From: Plectrocnemia conspersa | Lineage: Eukaryota; Arthropoda; Insecta; Trichoptera; Polycentropodidae | Length of the DNA stretch: 64,000 nucleotides | NCBI GenBank assembly: GCA_009617715.1 | Contig: VTFK01000095.1 | Location: 372,001-436,000 of the forward strand | Direction: 5' to 3' | Shown here: positions 55,101 to 64,000 of the stretch, piece after piece | Layout: every line of letters begins with the position of its first letter | Numbering within the stretch: position 1 is the first letter of the stretch | Translations under genes and position numbers: made by a program | The notes under the pieces: model-generated | Seen by the model: the letters and a program-made list of their open reading frames with translations, nothing else | What the model was told of the DNA's origin: nothing | Databases searched by the model: none

Positions 55101-58100
55101 ATGTACATACGTATCCATACACAAATTCTTATACTCACAGACATATTATTGAAGATTCACACGATTTTTTTACATTTACCATTACATATTTTATTATATA
55201 AAAATGATTATAGTGCACATCTAAAATGGATGAGCAACATCTTACATATTTTTTTCTAGCTACTCATAATTATTACTGAAAAAATAATGTATTTGGCCAG
55301 CTCGTTGAGAAGCTAGATGTCTAGTGGAAGAAGAGCATTCTCAAGAGCTGACTTCCTAGCCGCGACAGATAATAAATAAGGGACGCGATCGTGACTCTCT
55401 AGGGCACTCTAAAGCTTGCAGATTAAATTCGCCAAGCATTGACGGATTGTCGGCACCATCAGACCATATGCTGGAGTTCGCCGTTTGTAGTGTGGGAGAG
55501 CGAGGGATCACTCTTGAGGTTAAAACTCAAACCCTTGAGGGGTAGGGCGCGAAGCACTACTGATGACGAACAAAGCATAGCAGAGTAACGCAAGCAGGGC
55601 CAAAGAGCTCGGCCCTGAAGGGAACCGAGGGCCAAGACTGCAACTAAAACAACATATACACCCCTCGAAGATCAGGGGGGGGGGTGTTGTAACAATGATG
55701 ATATGCAATGCATGCAATACAAAGCAGTGCAGGCCACCCAATAAGAGCGCGTCTTCTCGAGCGCTCGGGAGAAATACTAATACAACTCCAATAAAATACT
55801 TAGCACTACGGGGGGTGGAGATCCCGCTCATCTGGCCGTCAAAAGCTGGGTGTCCGCCCATAAGGGTTGGACTCGTAAGGCCCTGGTACTGGTAACGGCA
55901 GTGGCGCACGCAACTTCTATTGGCACCATCTTTTAGCAACTGCAAAAACTGCTTCATTGAGTATGCGCTATGTTAAAAATGCAATAAATTGTTTCTCAAT
56001 GCTCATAGAAAAAGGGCATAGTCAAGCATACAAATACAGATACGACCCGTTTTCCCTCTTGTAGAGAGATCTGTGATTTTTTAAATTCTCCCTAACAAAA
56101 AGACGCTACAAACTGTATTGCTCACAATGTATTACTCAAAAAGACAATATTTTAGACACAAGAGAAGTACAAATTGTTGCGTTAAGCAGATAGGTTAAAA
56201 GTTTGTTGAAAATCAAGTCATTGATTCTTCACTTAAAATAATTTTATAAAGGTGATATTTTGTAGTAATTTTCAGCATTTGATGACATAGGTTTATTGCT
56301 ATTGTTGCTAGAAATGTTTTTGAGAATTATATTGTATTATAGTCCTTTTATTATATAGTCACATTTGTGTACTATAAATTTAGGGTTTGTAATACCGGTA
56401 TTGCCTGTTTTCTCTCTCGGTTATACCGGTATTAAAAATCTCGATATAATTGCAATCTCTAAATATAATTCTCTTAAGGAATCATGAGAAAATTCTGAAA
56501 CACAGTCCTCAAAAACTATTAGAAAGAAATGTATTATATACACATACAAGAGTATCTTATTCTTTAGGGATCAATTGTACGAAGAGACTTGTTGACCCCT
56601 CGACTGGCCTCTTAGAAAGTATCGCCTCGCGTCGTACAACAAAGTAAAGCTATCAATCAAACCCGCGCTTTCTCCATCCGAAGGTGAAATCCTAGAAAGA
56701 CGGATGATACTTTTATCCGACGGCGTCCCAGAAATGGAAGACGTCCCAGATACAATAGCCGTGTGCCGTTAATGATCCGCCAATCTCTCGCTTCCTTCTT
56801 CGTCTTCTTCTTCAACCTTTTGTGAGAAATTTCATCCCATTATAATCGAATAGGTGACGAGACACGAGCGACGCGTCAAAGAAGGCATCGTCTTAACGAT
56901 GCCGCAAAAGTAAAATAAAAAAAATATATACACACCTATCTATAAAAATGAAAAAGAGCTTTGAAAATGTAGCACAAAAGAATGTTCGAATTTAATCGAT
57001 AAGACGCACTCGTATAATCCCATTGTTAGTGCGATTTTTTTTTTCTTAAGAGCGAATTTTATATCGCGGATGAGGCGCTAAAATGAATTGCCATTATTTT
57101 CTAGGAATTGACATTGGGAATTTGTCAAGTTTGTGATTTATTATCGTAAATGGAAGTAATAACGCGCCAGTATATGTCTACCATAAAAAAATAATGGCGT
57201 ACCATATATAAGAAAATATATAATAGCAGTTTAAGTTTGAGTCTTTCTTCAAACTTTTATCATTAACAGAATATCCCGCGAGTTTTTCAATTTTCTCCTA
57301 TTCTACACTACACTCTTGAGTTTGATATGCCGAAAGTTTTAGCGTCTCTGTAACACGGTTTCTCATGGAAGATGCTGTATTGTTTATTCACAACGCTTCC
57401 AAAACTTTTTTCATGGCCCTCTATATAATAAAATATAGACCTTAAAGTCAGTTTTGTCATCTTTTAAGCGTTGCAGATATTTTATTTTTTGTATAATCGC
57501 TTAATAGTCAATATAAACTTTAATATCATAAGCAAAGCAGTGCAAAGATTTTTTAATGTTTTTATTTCATAGTCAAACTTAAGTAACGTAGCGTTCATAT
57601 ATTTATATGAGAGCGGGAGTAGTAGTAAATATTAGAATATAAATAAGAATGGGAACAAGGGAGAGACGGTGAAGGTAGCAGAAGAAGGGGTAGGGGTGGG
57701 AATGGATGTAAATATTTTTTTTAACATCTGTACTTATACGTACCTATACACACTAACTTGAAACGCAGTAGAGATATGCATTTAACACTAATGAGTATTT
57801 TTAATATATATTTAAATTAAAAATAAAACTGATAAATTTAATGATGAATGATTTCAACTTTCACTTTTAAATAAAAAAATATTTTTTAAATACTAAAAAT
57901 AGTATGACCCAAAAAACTGAATATATTACCACAAAGTTTTAAAATCTTAATAAAAACTACATTTAAGACTAAAAGATTTTTTATTACATTTTGATAGTAT
58001 ATTGAAAAAATAATCATGAAATTATTGTAACAATATTATTTATGTGTTGAAAGTAATCAATTAACTGTTCTAATTGATTATCCAATTCTAATTAAATATA

Positions 58101-61042
58101 ACGTAAATTATTTGTAGCTTTAAACCTATATTTTTTAAATATAATTTTTTCTCTTGATATAAAACAATCATGCGAGCAAAAATGAGCTTAATGGTAAACT
58201 TTAACAGGTAACTGATTTATTCGTGTACATACATGTAAAATTTGCAAGTATTTCGAAGGGCTTGGAATGCTCTGGTCTAAAAGGTTAACTTAACTTCTAA
58301 GAAAGTTTTATAAAACAAAATTATATATGGGTTGTGTGTTTATGTTTATTAAGCACATATATATAAGGTAAAATATATAAGCATTCTCTTGATGTATGTA
58401 TATTGTTTATACACTAAGACTAGAACTTTCGTCTAGAAGCTATTGTCTATTGCTATTCCAAATTTATATTTTGCAACTGGCCACATAAACTATTTTGCAT
58501 TAACCTGAATACTACATGTTTGCATTATTATAAAATATGTATTAAAGAAAACAAAAAACATCAATAATATAATTAATAGTAAAATTTAGGCTTGCTGGCG
58601 GCTGTTCGCGCTACGCGCACGCAAATTTAAAAAACATTATTTGTTAAGTGTGACTCACAAATATACATTCTGATTTATCAATTTTTTTATTTCTCGAGAA
58701 AAGAAAATTCTCATTTTTACTTCTTGGTTTTCTCAAGATTTTTTTATAAATAAAAAAAATGTAATATATTGTATTTGATAATAATAATACAGTTTATATT
58801 AATAGATATTTTTATATATGTAAAATATCTTTATTGGTTTAATTTTTTACCAATTTTTAAGTATCTAAATTATATTAATCATATCTAAATTACATTTATC
58901 ATTTATTAAAACATATTAGCAGGTACATTGTCACACCTTATTTTTAAAATATTTAAAAAAAAAATTTTGTTGTGAATTTTTCGGTGAAAAAAAAACTGGA
59001 TAGCCCCCATACATTTTTACAATCTACCGATTCTCACGTGGAGTGGCTTCTTCTTATTAATATTAATAATATAGTATTTAAGGATAAGGCCGATTAGAGT
59101 AGTTGAGAAAATTGTTAAAGAAATTTGCTATTCAAATTCTTCTGACCTCGGCAACATTAAAAGCTTCCAAATAAGCATTCATGTTTTCAAACATCTGCCA
59201 CGGACCCATTCTTTATGCAGCGGTATAAAAAAATACAGTGGTTGTAAAATAATAAAAAATAATAATAAAAATTGATTTTTAACAAGAAAGATTCTATACA
59301 AATTCTCAAGAAATAAGATTTTTTAATTCGCCATTTTTTCCTATAAGTTCTCAATAAATAATTTTCGAGAAAAAACACTACTCATTCCTCATTATTTAAT
59401 TAAATTATTTTGATGCATTGCTATTTTATAAGTAAACTGTTTGCGTTTTATGAAATCAGATAAGAATCATGCTAAATAAAGATGTCGGGCATCGTGTTTC
59501 GTACATTCAAAAATATTGTTAATAGATAATATTTTTTATTAAATTATTTGTAGCATATATTCGATGTATAAAATTTTCTAACAATGCATTTAGTAATTAA
59601 TAAAAATTCATATCAAATTATGTGAAAATTAAAAAAAACTTTTAATTACTTTTTAATTTATATTAAAACTATCAATGGATTACAGGCTTATTGGGCTAAG
59701 TGTGCATTTGACATGCTTGACTATGATATTGATGTCAAAACATTACTACTAGCACGGAGCGGGGGTGGATTCCTCAACGTTATTTTTGCAGCGAATCTTT
59801 TTCAATGTCATATACTATGTGAATTTTTGACTCTTATATTAAACCGAGCCAAGAATCCTCCAAACATCAATAAAAGAAGCGAGCTTGCTATTCTGCTACT
59901 CTGCAAAGTTTACAAATACTCATAAACACTCACAGCCCAACTTCTTTGCTCAAGTCTCAAGCAATGAAACGTGCTCAAGAACCGGACTACAGTTCAACTT
60001 CCATTTTTAAAGAATCGCATTAAAAATAAATTTAGCTTCCGATATTTGTGGGGAGTCAATACTATTGAAAACTTGGGAGATAAACAATATTCTGTCATAC
60101 ATAAAATATTTTATATACTGTTCTAAAAATCCGAATCTATCTTAAGATTACAACAATAACGAAGACCGAGATGTAGCTTCTAATATGAATTAAACACCCG
60201 AGAAAGCATAATTAAGATATTAACCAAATTATCTACCACATAGTCACTTATTCAAATTAACTAACTTTAAGCGTTTGTATAATCAAAATAAAACACTTTG
60301 GATAAAAAATAAGTTTACATCTACATAAATTTTTCGCAGCAAAGTGCTTCAGATCTGCCATTTCCATACCACGCCAAACCGCACCCTTTAAATTCATGAA
60401 TAATGAATAAGGGATACCAAAAGTATTAACCGAAGCAATATGTATACATCCCCATCTTCGGTTTCTTAGCTAAATGCCACTCATAAAAACACACACATGT
60501 TACAATACACCTACATTTATTTCACGTGTCATACATACATACATAGATACGGAACCTTGCGTTCTAAAAATATATAAAGGGCCAAGCAAACGCTAAATAT
60601 AAAAGATCAAGAGACCGATTTAAAAGGAGGCTAAAGAGAATGTTAAAAGGAAAAAGTCATTGTTGAAGTGTCCGTCTATACATGTTTGTACAGATATATA
60701 CATATGTGTAGAGATAACGAAATTTCGGACTTCTTTTACGGCTGTTCGTAATACTCGTTAAATTCGTTATCGCTGAAAAAGGCGCGCGTAAAAAATACAC
60801 TTACGCTACTCGTTCATTTTTTTATTGAGCGAATAATTTATTTAAAAGGTTGTAATGCCAGTTTTTCGTCAAAGAAATTATTCAGAAACACTTCATTTAA
60901 AGATGAATTGCTTTAATGATTGAATAATTGAATAAATTACCTGCTGTTCTAGTATTTCTTCGACGTCTACGTTGTTGCTCTGCCTTCTGGATAATGATCT
61001 TTGGGGTTGATCTGGCCTTTCGACTATTCGTTCCAAGTGACT
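42977..61042 (-). CDS. Pde6: cGMP phosphodiesterase of the insect Pde6 (PDE5/6) type, 3' part, twelve exons
   Basis: The enzyme hydrolyses cyclic GMP to 5'-GMP, with GAF domains that regulate it. Minus-strand exons are 61042-60941, 50676-50404, 49600-49475, 49370-49253, 47008-46917, 46824-46700, 45615-45417, 45345-45192, 45009-44850, 44782-44562, 43384-43207 and 43139-42977. All junctions are in phase, giving 636 residues plus stop. Residues about 35-165 are the second half of a GAF domain. The catalytic domain has YHNWRHA (255-261, proton donor His), HDLDHRG (296-302, metal site), TACDVSAI (Asp407) and MQVGFID (invariant Gln460). The basic tail ends CELL, a CaaX box whose final Leu predicts geranylgeranylation. 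[17 protein letters not shown] fits insect Pde6 better than Pde11 or Pde1. The start, GAF-A and the beginning of GAF-B lie beyond the window. Confidence 0.92.
43207..43384 (-). CDS. Pde6: Pde6 exon, post-catalytic linker
   Basis: Acceptor ATTTCAG, donor TCAAG/GTACTT. Phase matches on both sides (Thr and Arg codons split). It encodes a polar tail with a basic run ([16 protein letters not shown]) and no catalytic residue. Confidence 0.85.
43385..44561 (-). other. Pde6: Pde6 intron
   Basis: AT-rich, 1.18 kb, with no recognisable repeat or gene. Confidence 0.6.
44562..44782 (-). CDS. Pde6: Pde6 exon with invariant glutamine
   Basis: Acceptor CTTTCAG, donor TCAA/GTAAAT. It encodes [22 protein letters not shown], interrupted only by normal family variation, and the end of the catalytic domain ([13 protein letters not shown]). 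Gln460 is the purine-binding glutamine. Confidence 0.95.
44850..45009 (-). CDS. Pde6: Pde6 exon, catalytic core TACDVSAI
   Basis: Acceptor TTTTAG, donor GACAG/GTATGA. It encodes [18 protein letters not shown] and [15 protein letters not shown]. The Asp of TACD is a metal ligand. Confidence 0.95.
45192..45345 (-). CDS. Pde6: Pde6 exon, catalytic core
   Basis: Acceptor TTTTAG, donor GAAT/GTACGT. It encodes [28 protein letters not shown] and an acidic linker. Confidence 0.94.
45417..45615 (-). CDS. Pde6: Pde6 exon with HDLDHRG metal site
   Basis: Acceptor TTTTAG, donor TTTCAA/GTGAGT. It encodes [20 protein letters not shown] and the [13 protein letters not shown] segment. Confidence 0.97.
45935..46185. 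repeat. SINE-like dispersed repeat, second copy
   Basis: This is the counterpart of 26230-26470. A GC-rich insert (45985-46060) separates the shared left and right parts here. Confidence 0.5.
46409..46485. repeat. dispersed repeat shared with the cut intron
   Basis: This is the counterpart of 17201-17275 and the closer relative of the dispersed pairs seen in the window, with about ten differences over 75 bases. Confidence 0.65.
46700..46824 (-). CDS. Pde6: Pde6 exon with YHNWRHA
   Basis: Acceptor TTTTCAG, donor GAAAG/GTAGGA. It encodes [24 protein letters not shown] and [11 protein letters not shown]. The first His of YHNWRHA is the catalytic acid in the family. Confidence 0.97.
46917..47008 (-). 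CDS. Pde6: Pde6 exon, start of catalytic domain
   Basis: Acceptor TTTTAG, donor CGAC/GTAAGC. Two bases complete an Asp codon. It encodes [20 protein letters not shown] and VQQYHIPYD. Confidence 0.95.
47009..49252 (-). other. Pde6: Pde6 intron
   Basis: 2.24 kb, AT-rich. A 101-codon plus-strand open frame at 48002-48307 is low-complexity and matches no family I know. No exon is needed, since the phase is continuous. Confidence 0.6.
49253..49370 (-). CDS. Pde6: Pde6 exon, GAF-catalytic linker
   Basis: Acceptor GTCACAG, donor CACG/GTATAT. It encodes [16 protein letters not shown] and [11 protein letters not shown], the linker before the catalytic domain. Confidence 0.94.
49475..49600 (-). CDS. 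Pde6: Pde6 exon, end of GAF domain
   Basis: Acceptor TTTATAG, donor AAAAG/GTAAGA. It encodes [20 protein letters not shown] and [10 protein letters not shown], the last helix of the GAF domain. Confidence 0.95.
49601..50403 (-). other. Pde6: Pde6 intron
   Basis: 0.8 kb, AT-rich, with no recognisable feature. A GC-richer part at 50180-50370 has a short plus-strand open frame without a known match. Confidence 0.6.
50404..50676 (-). CDS. Pde6: Pde6 exon, core of GAF domain
   Basis: Acceptor TTCGCAG, donor AATAAG/GTATGC, phase 0 on both sides, 91 codons. It encodes [14 protein letters not shown], the [12 protein letters not shown] segment and [20 protein letters not shown], typical of GAF domains in PDEs. 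Confidence 0.94.
51400..52922 (+). pseudogene. jockey/CR1-type non-LTR retrotransposon relic, copy 1
   Basis: The plus strand encodes pieces of a reverse transcriptase in several frames: [13 protein letters not shown] (51405), [57 protein letters not shown] (YADD at 51941-51952), KDLGVTF near 52160 and [11 protein letters not shown] then [12 protein letters not shown]-terminal domain at 52359-52793 with [10 protein letters not shown] and [18 protein letters not shown] is shared with the two other copies. The 3' UTR has a stem-loop (52858-52893) and ends in a TAAA-rich tail at about 52922. There are several frameshifts and stops and no endonuclease part, so it is 5'-truncated and inactive. Confidence 0.85.
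52858..52893 (+). repeat. 3' terminal stem-loop of the retrotransposon
   Basis: ATCGTGAC at 52858-52865 pairs with GTCACGAT at 52886-52893 around GCATTAGG and CCTGTCA. The loop word recurs at 63297-63324 and 55004-55044 near the 3' ends of the other copies. Confidence 0.65.
54990..56110 (-). pseudogene. non-LTR retrotransposon relic, copy 2, split by an insert
   Basis: On the minus strand, about 56060-55922 gives YLYL and then [11 protein letters not shown]. After a 461-base interruption, 55460-55285 continues [22 protein letters not shown] and [13 protein letters not shown], the same C-terminal domain as copy 1 and copy 3. The 3' end with the conserved loop word is at about 55044-55004. Stops and a frameshift are present. 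Confidence 0.75.
55461..55921. mobile_element. GC-rich 461 bp insert flanked by 9 bp direct repeats
   Basis: GGCACCATC occurs at 55452-55460 and 55922-55930, immediately on both sides of the insert. Removing the insert and one repeat restores the retrotransposon frame (LLKDGA followed by DNPS). The insert is far richer in G+C than its surroundings, has a run of nine G around 55675-55683, and shows no terminal inverted repeat or poly(A) tail. Its longest open frame (minus strand, 145 codons, part of it in the host element) has no recognisable domain. Confidence 0.65.
60941..61042 (-). CDS. Pde6: Pde6 first visible exon, insert in GAF domain
   Basis: Acceptor ATTTCAG, donor CAGCAG/GTAATT, 34 codons, phase 0. 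It encodes [20 protein letters not shown] and [10 protein letters not shown], an Arg/Ser-rich and acidic segment placed between the two halves of the GAF domain. Assignment rests on open frame, splice sites and phase, and on position upstream of the GAF exon. Confidence 0.72.
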
Positions 61043-64000
61043 CTGAAATAATCATGTAAGTTTAATTATTGGTATTTGTGAATAGCGCATTTAACTGAAA
61101 AATATTATGCTATTATTTTTAGATTTAAAATAAATACAAAATAAAAATCTATTTTTTTTTAATAATTAATAAATAATTATAGCAATCTTCTAAACATATA
61201 CAAGTCATTCTTCAATCAAAAAATCAATAAATTCAGTGTAAAAGGCAACCGGAAATCAGTATACTATATAAATATAACACAACAATTCATAATCATTCCA
61301 TTAGATCAAAATAAGGACTATGACATTTGATTGTTTCCTATCAAAATGTTGCATCCGTTATCCATATATTAGAACGACAAACCAGGATATGAGTAACGGG
61401 TTTGTGCATGTAATCATTCATATTTGCTGTAATAGTTTTAGGAACATCAAACTATTTAATTTTATTTATTTTAATTTTATAAAGATTACTTTATCTTATA
61501 TATAACCTTAATATTATAGAAGATAACATATATATTTAATTTATGTTATGATGGTTTTGAAGGTGATGCTGCGTATGTTACTAAATATCTTATTCGCATG
61601 TTCAATAAGCGTATAAAGAGTTGCTAAAAATAAGTTATTTTTCTCCGTCATTCAATAAAGCTTATTATATAAAACACGAGGCATCTGTCTCACGATATAA
61701 GAAAGCACACAAATCGAAGGTTTGTTGGCGTAAGCTAAATTTTCGCGTTGGCGTTAGCTCTGCTCAAAAAGCCCCGAGAAACGCAGGGATGATGAAATTG
61801 GATCTGTTGGATCGTCGAATCAAAAGGAGTGGAAACTTAAGCCACTTTGGAGGAACGCCGTAGTCCGTTAACTTCATCCCACCTACCAAGTTTGTTGCTT
61901 GGTTGCGGAAAAATCAACGAGCTCATAAAACGAGCAGGGGATGTAAAAGGCGCACGCGAGTCGAACGAGTATAATTCGATTTGTTAAACGAGTTTATGTC
62001 GCGAAGTCGTTCGTTTTTCGTATCAACAAACTCACCCATCCCCATTGGAGATTTACAAAGTATATAAATACATAAAACGAGGGAGTGATGTGCAATGCGC
62101 GTGAATATAAAAAAAATCTCAAGAGAAAGTTTAGCTATTTTTTTATTTGTTTCAAAGAAATTGATTGAATCGCGTTAATAAAATTTGGGCTGAAAGCGGA
62201 TCAGTTCACGGAGCTATGAATAAAGCTCGTGATAGATATTTGTGTATATTATTAATAGAAGCTTTGCTTGGTATGAAGTTGAAAGCTACACAAAATCACT
62301 CGTGATTTAGCATAATACTATTTCAATTCGGATACATTACTATTATATCATATTAGACTAAAATATGTAGCTACATACAATGTTAAAGTTTCGCTGAGAC
62401 CCTTTTACTTGATTGGGGTACGAAACTGGTATTGTTAATACAAATACTATTGTTTTCAATATAAGTACTATTAAATAAATGTTTTCTAATTACTAATTTT
62501 TCAGTCTACATATATCTCAAAATCGGGTTGAAATTTGAATTTCGGAACTAACGCTGAATCATAGTTCATGTAAAGTGAAAAGCGGTTGCTTCCCCGGTCT
62601 CCTATGTTTCGGTCGATGCACGGCGTAGCTCCGCGTGGTGCGAGTTAGGATAAACTCTCGTGTGTCCATGTCTATGGCACATCCTTTCCACATAAAATTA
62701 TAGATTTTCCGGTACTTATGTTTCTGTACGGATGTGCTAATAGGTGGTCCGTGAAATATTAACAATTAATATCGCAATTGTTACGCCTTACTTTCGAGAA
62801 AAGTAGGTATTTTTTTAAATTTGTTCCAAATGTACGTTAGAATGCCCTCTTAGTTAATTGTGCAGATGGTTCCACATATATTACATTTTTTGTGAGAATG
62901 CTTTTGCGTAACGAATATTTTTTGTAAGATATTTTCCCCTTTGAATTTGTATAGTGACTTTCTTTGTTTATGTTTATTTGAAAGTGGATTTTAATCCGCC
63001 CAAATCTACGATCGTCACGGGCGTTGGCATGACGAATAAACTTGTTTTGAAAGTCGCAAAAACAATTAGTTTATATTACGCTTTAAATGATGAGTGATAC
63101 CGATAACTTGGTATATGAAGCAGCAAGTAATTTAAAATAATAATAATTGACAGCTTCGTTGTCATTGAAAGAATTATAAAATTTATTATTGCTCTCGAAC
63201 CTATCAGTGAAAAAAGTATACTTAGACTTGTGAAGATTTTGCTTCAAAAGTACTACACATATTTTTATTTTATTTTATTTTTTTAGATTAAATTAAGACA
63301 GGTTACCCCAATGCGCCACGATGGTCGAAAACAAATTTTAAATTTATAAAACAAAAAAACGTATATATATACATAAATAGAACAATACTTAAAAATAATA
63401 AACATAACAAAAAATTATAAAATATCAAAATTAAATGATAAAAACTGGATCAGCTCATCGTAGCTAACATTAAACAGGTCAATATGTAATGCCACAGCTA
63501 TAGGCGAGTCGGCAAGTGCGGACGTCCTAGCCCTAACGGACATCAAAAGAGGACGCGATCGTGATTCTCGAAAATGTTCGGGAACCAAAAACTGGAATTC
63601 CTCGAGAATAGCTGGATTGTCGACAGCACCTTTTAGTAATTTGAAAAAATGCTTAGCGACATACAACAGCGAATCGTATCCCAACGCTCCTAAAATAAAG
63701 GCGCTGGGGTATATGTACGGATAATAACCAAATGTCTTTTCATAAAGGTATCTTAAATACCTTTTTTAATTTTTTCCACTAAAAGGAATATTTGGCTATT
63801 CGGGGATTCCAAATTATAGATCCCGATTCAAGAATGCTACGAATTAAGGTGTCATAGAGGATGCGAATAACTGACGGATCGTCAAAGTGAAAGGCATTCC
63901 TCATAACAAAGCCGAGCATCTTGGAAGATTTATCACAGACGTCGTGTATGTGTAGAGAGAACCTCCATTTGCTCTCGAAAGTGATTCCGAGATCTTTAGT
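61043..64000. other. upstream part of Pde6 (intron) with a retrotransposon copy
   Basis: No further Pde6 exon is recognisable. From 61043 to 63290 the sequence is mixed AT-rich with GC-richer patches at 61680-61960 and 62580-62700 that encode nothing known. From 63290 it is the retrotransposon copy 3. Confidence 0.5.
63290..64000 (-). pseudogene. non-LTR retrotransposon, copy 3, 3' part, runs off the window
   Basis: On the minus strand, 64000-63780 reads KDLGITFESKWRFSLHIHD, KMLGFVMRNAFHF and LYDTLIRSILESGSIIW, the end of the reverse transcriptase. Then 63684-63415 gives the C-terminal domain (VDNPAILEEF, ESRSRPLLMSVRARTSALA). The 3' UTR at about 63414-63290 carries the conserved GCGCATTGGGGTAACCTGTC word. 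This is the best preserved of the three copies in the visible part, with few disruptions. Confidence 0.82.

Larger units (their letters stand above)
50677..60940 (-). other. Pde6: Pde6 intron of 10.3 kb
   Basis: This intron separates two phase-0 exons. It holds a plus-strand non-LTR retrotransposon relic (51400-52922) and a minus-strand relic of the same family with an insert (54990-56110). The rest is AT-rich. Mixed-composition patches at 54540-54740, 56650-56880, 57640-57700 and 60600-60790 contain no supportable gene. A tandem duplication of an 18-base word (GTGCAGTGTCATTTTAA) lies at about 53474-53509. Confidence 0.6.

Noticed and set aside
56380..56440. Paired ATACCGGTAT motifs
   Set aside because: Two short palindromes 50 bases apart are too little to define an element, although they could be a transposon trace.

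Overview
The window is nuclear DNA from an insect or close arthropod relative. It is AT-rich, with introns of tens of bases to about 10 kb and many decayed transposons. Four multi-exon genes can be reconstructed because their splice sites and codon phases agree across every junction. I cannot name the species.

Plus strand, 2410-21963: the 3' part of cut (CUX family homeobox gene). Six exons give 1190 residues with three CUT domains, a Cut-type homeodomain and the stop codon. The N-terminal exons lie before the window. Plus strand, 28261-34342: a complete catalytic subunit of protein phosphatase 1, alpha type, seven exons, 326 residues. Minus strand, 40527-37401: a complete MARCH5-like RING-CH ubiquitin ligase of the mitochondrial outer membrane, three exons, 320 residues. 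Minus strand, 61042-42977: the 3' part of a Pde6-type (PDE5/6 family) cGMP phosphodiesterase, twelve exons, 636 visible residues, from within the second GAF domain through the catalytic domain to a C-terminal prenylation box. Its first exons lie beyond the window end.

cut and PP1 run in tandem, PP1 and MARCH5 converge, and MARCH5 and Pde6 run in tandem on the minus strand. The four genes belong to unrelated processes (transcription factor, phosphatase, mitochondrial quality control, cyclic nucleotide signalling), so nothing suggests a functional cluster.

The rest is intron and intergenic DNA with repeats. These are a degenerate tandem array (3990-5240), a pogo-like MITE inside a probable hAT-like element (7515-8447), a mariner-like transposase relic (11700-12580), a nearly perfect foldback hairpin (14857-15105), dispersed short repeat pairs shared between introns of different genes, a Tc1-like relic (41290-41740) and at least three copies of one non-LTR retrotransposon family inside and upstream of the Pde6 introns. 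One of those copies is split by a GC-rich 461 bp insert flanked by a 9 bp direct repeat. I found no new gene system. The items most worth a second look are the foldback hairpin, the split retrotransposon with its unknown insert, and the conserved 3' stem-loop of that retrotransposon family.
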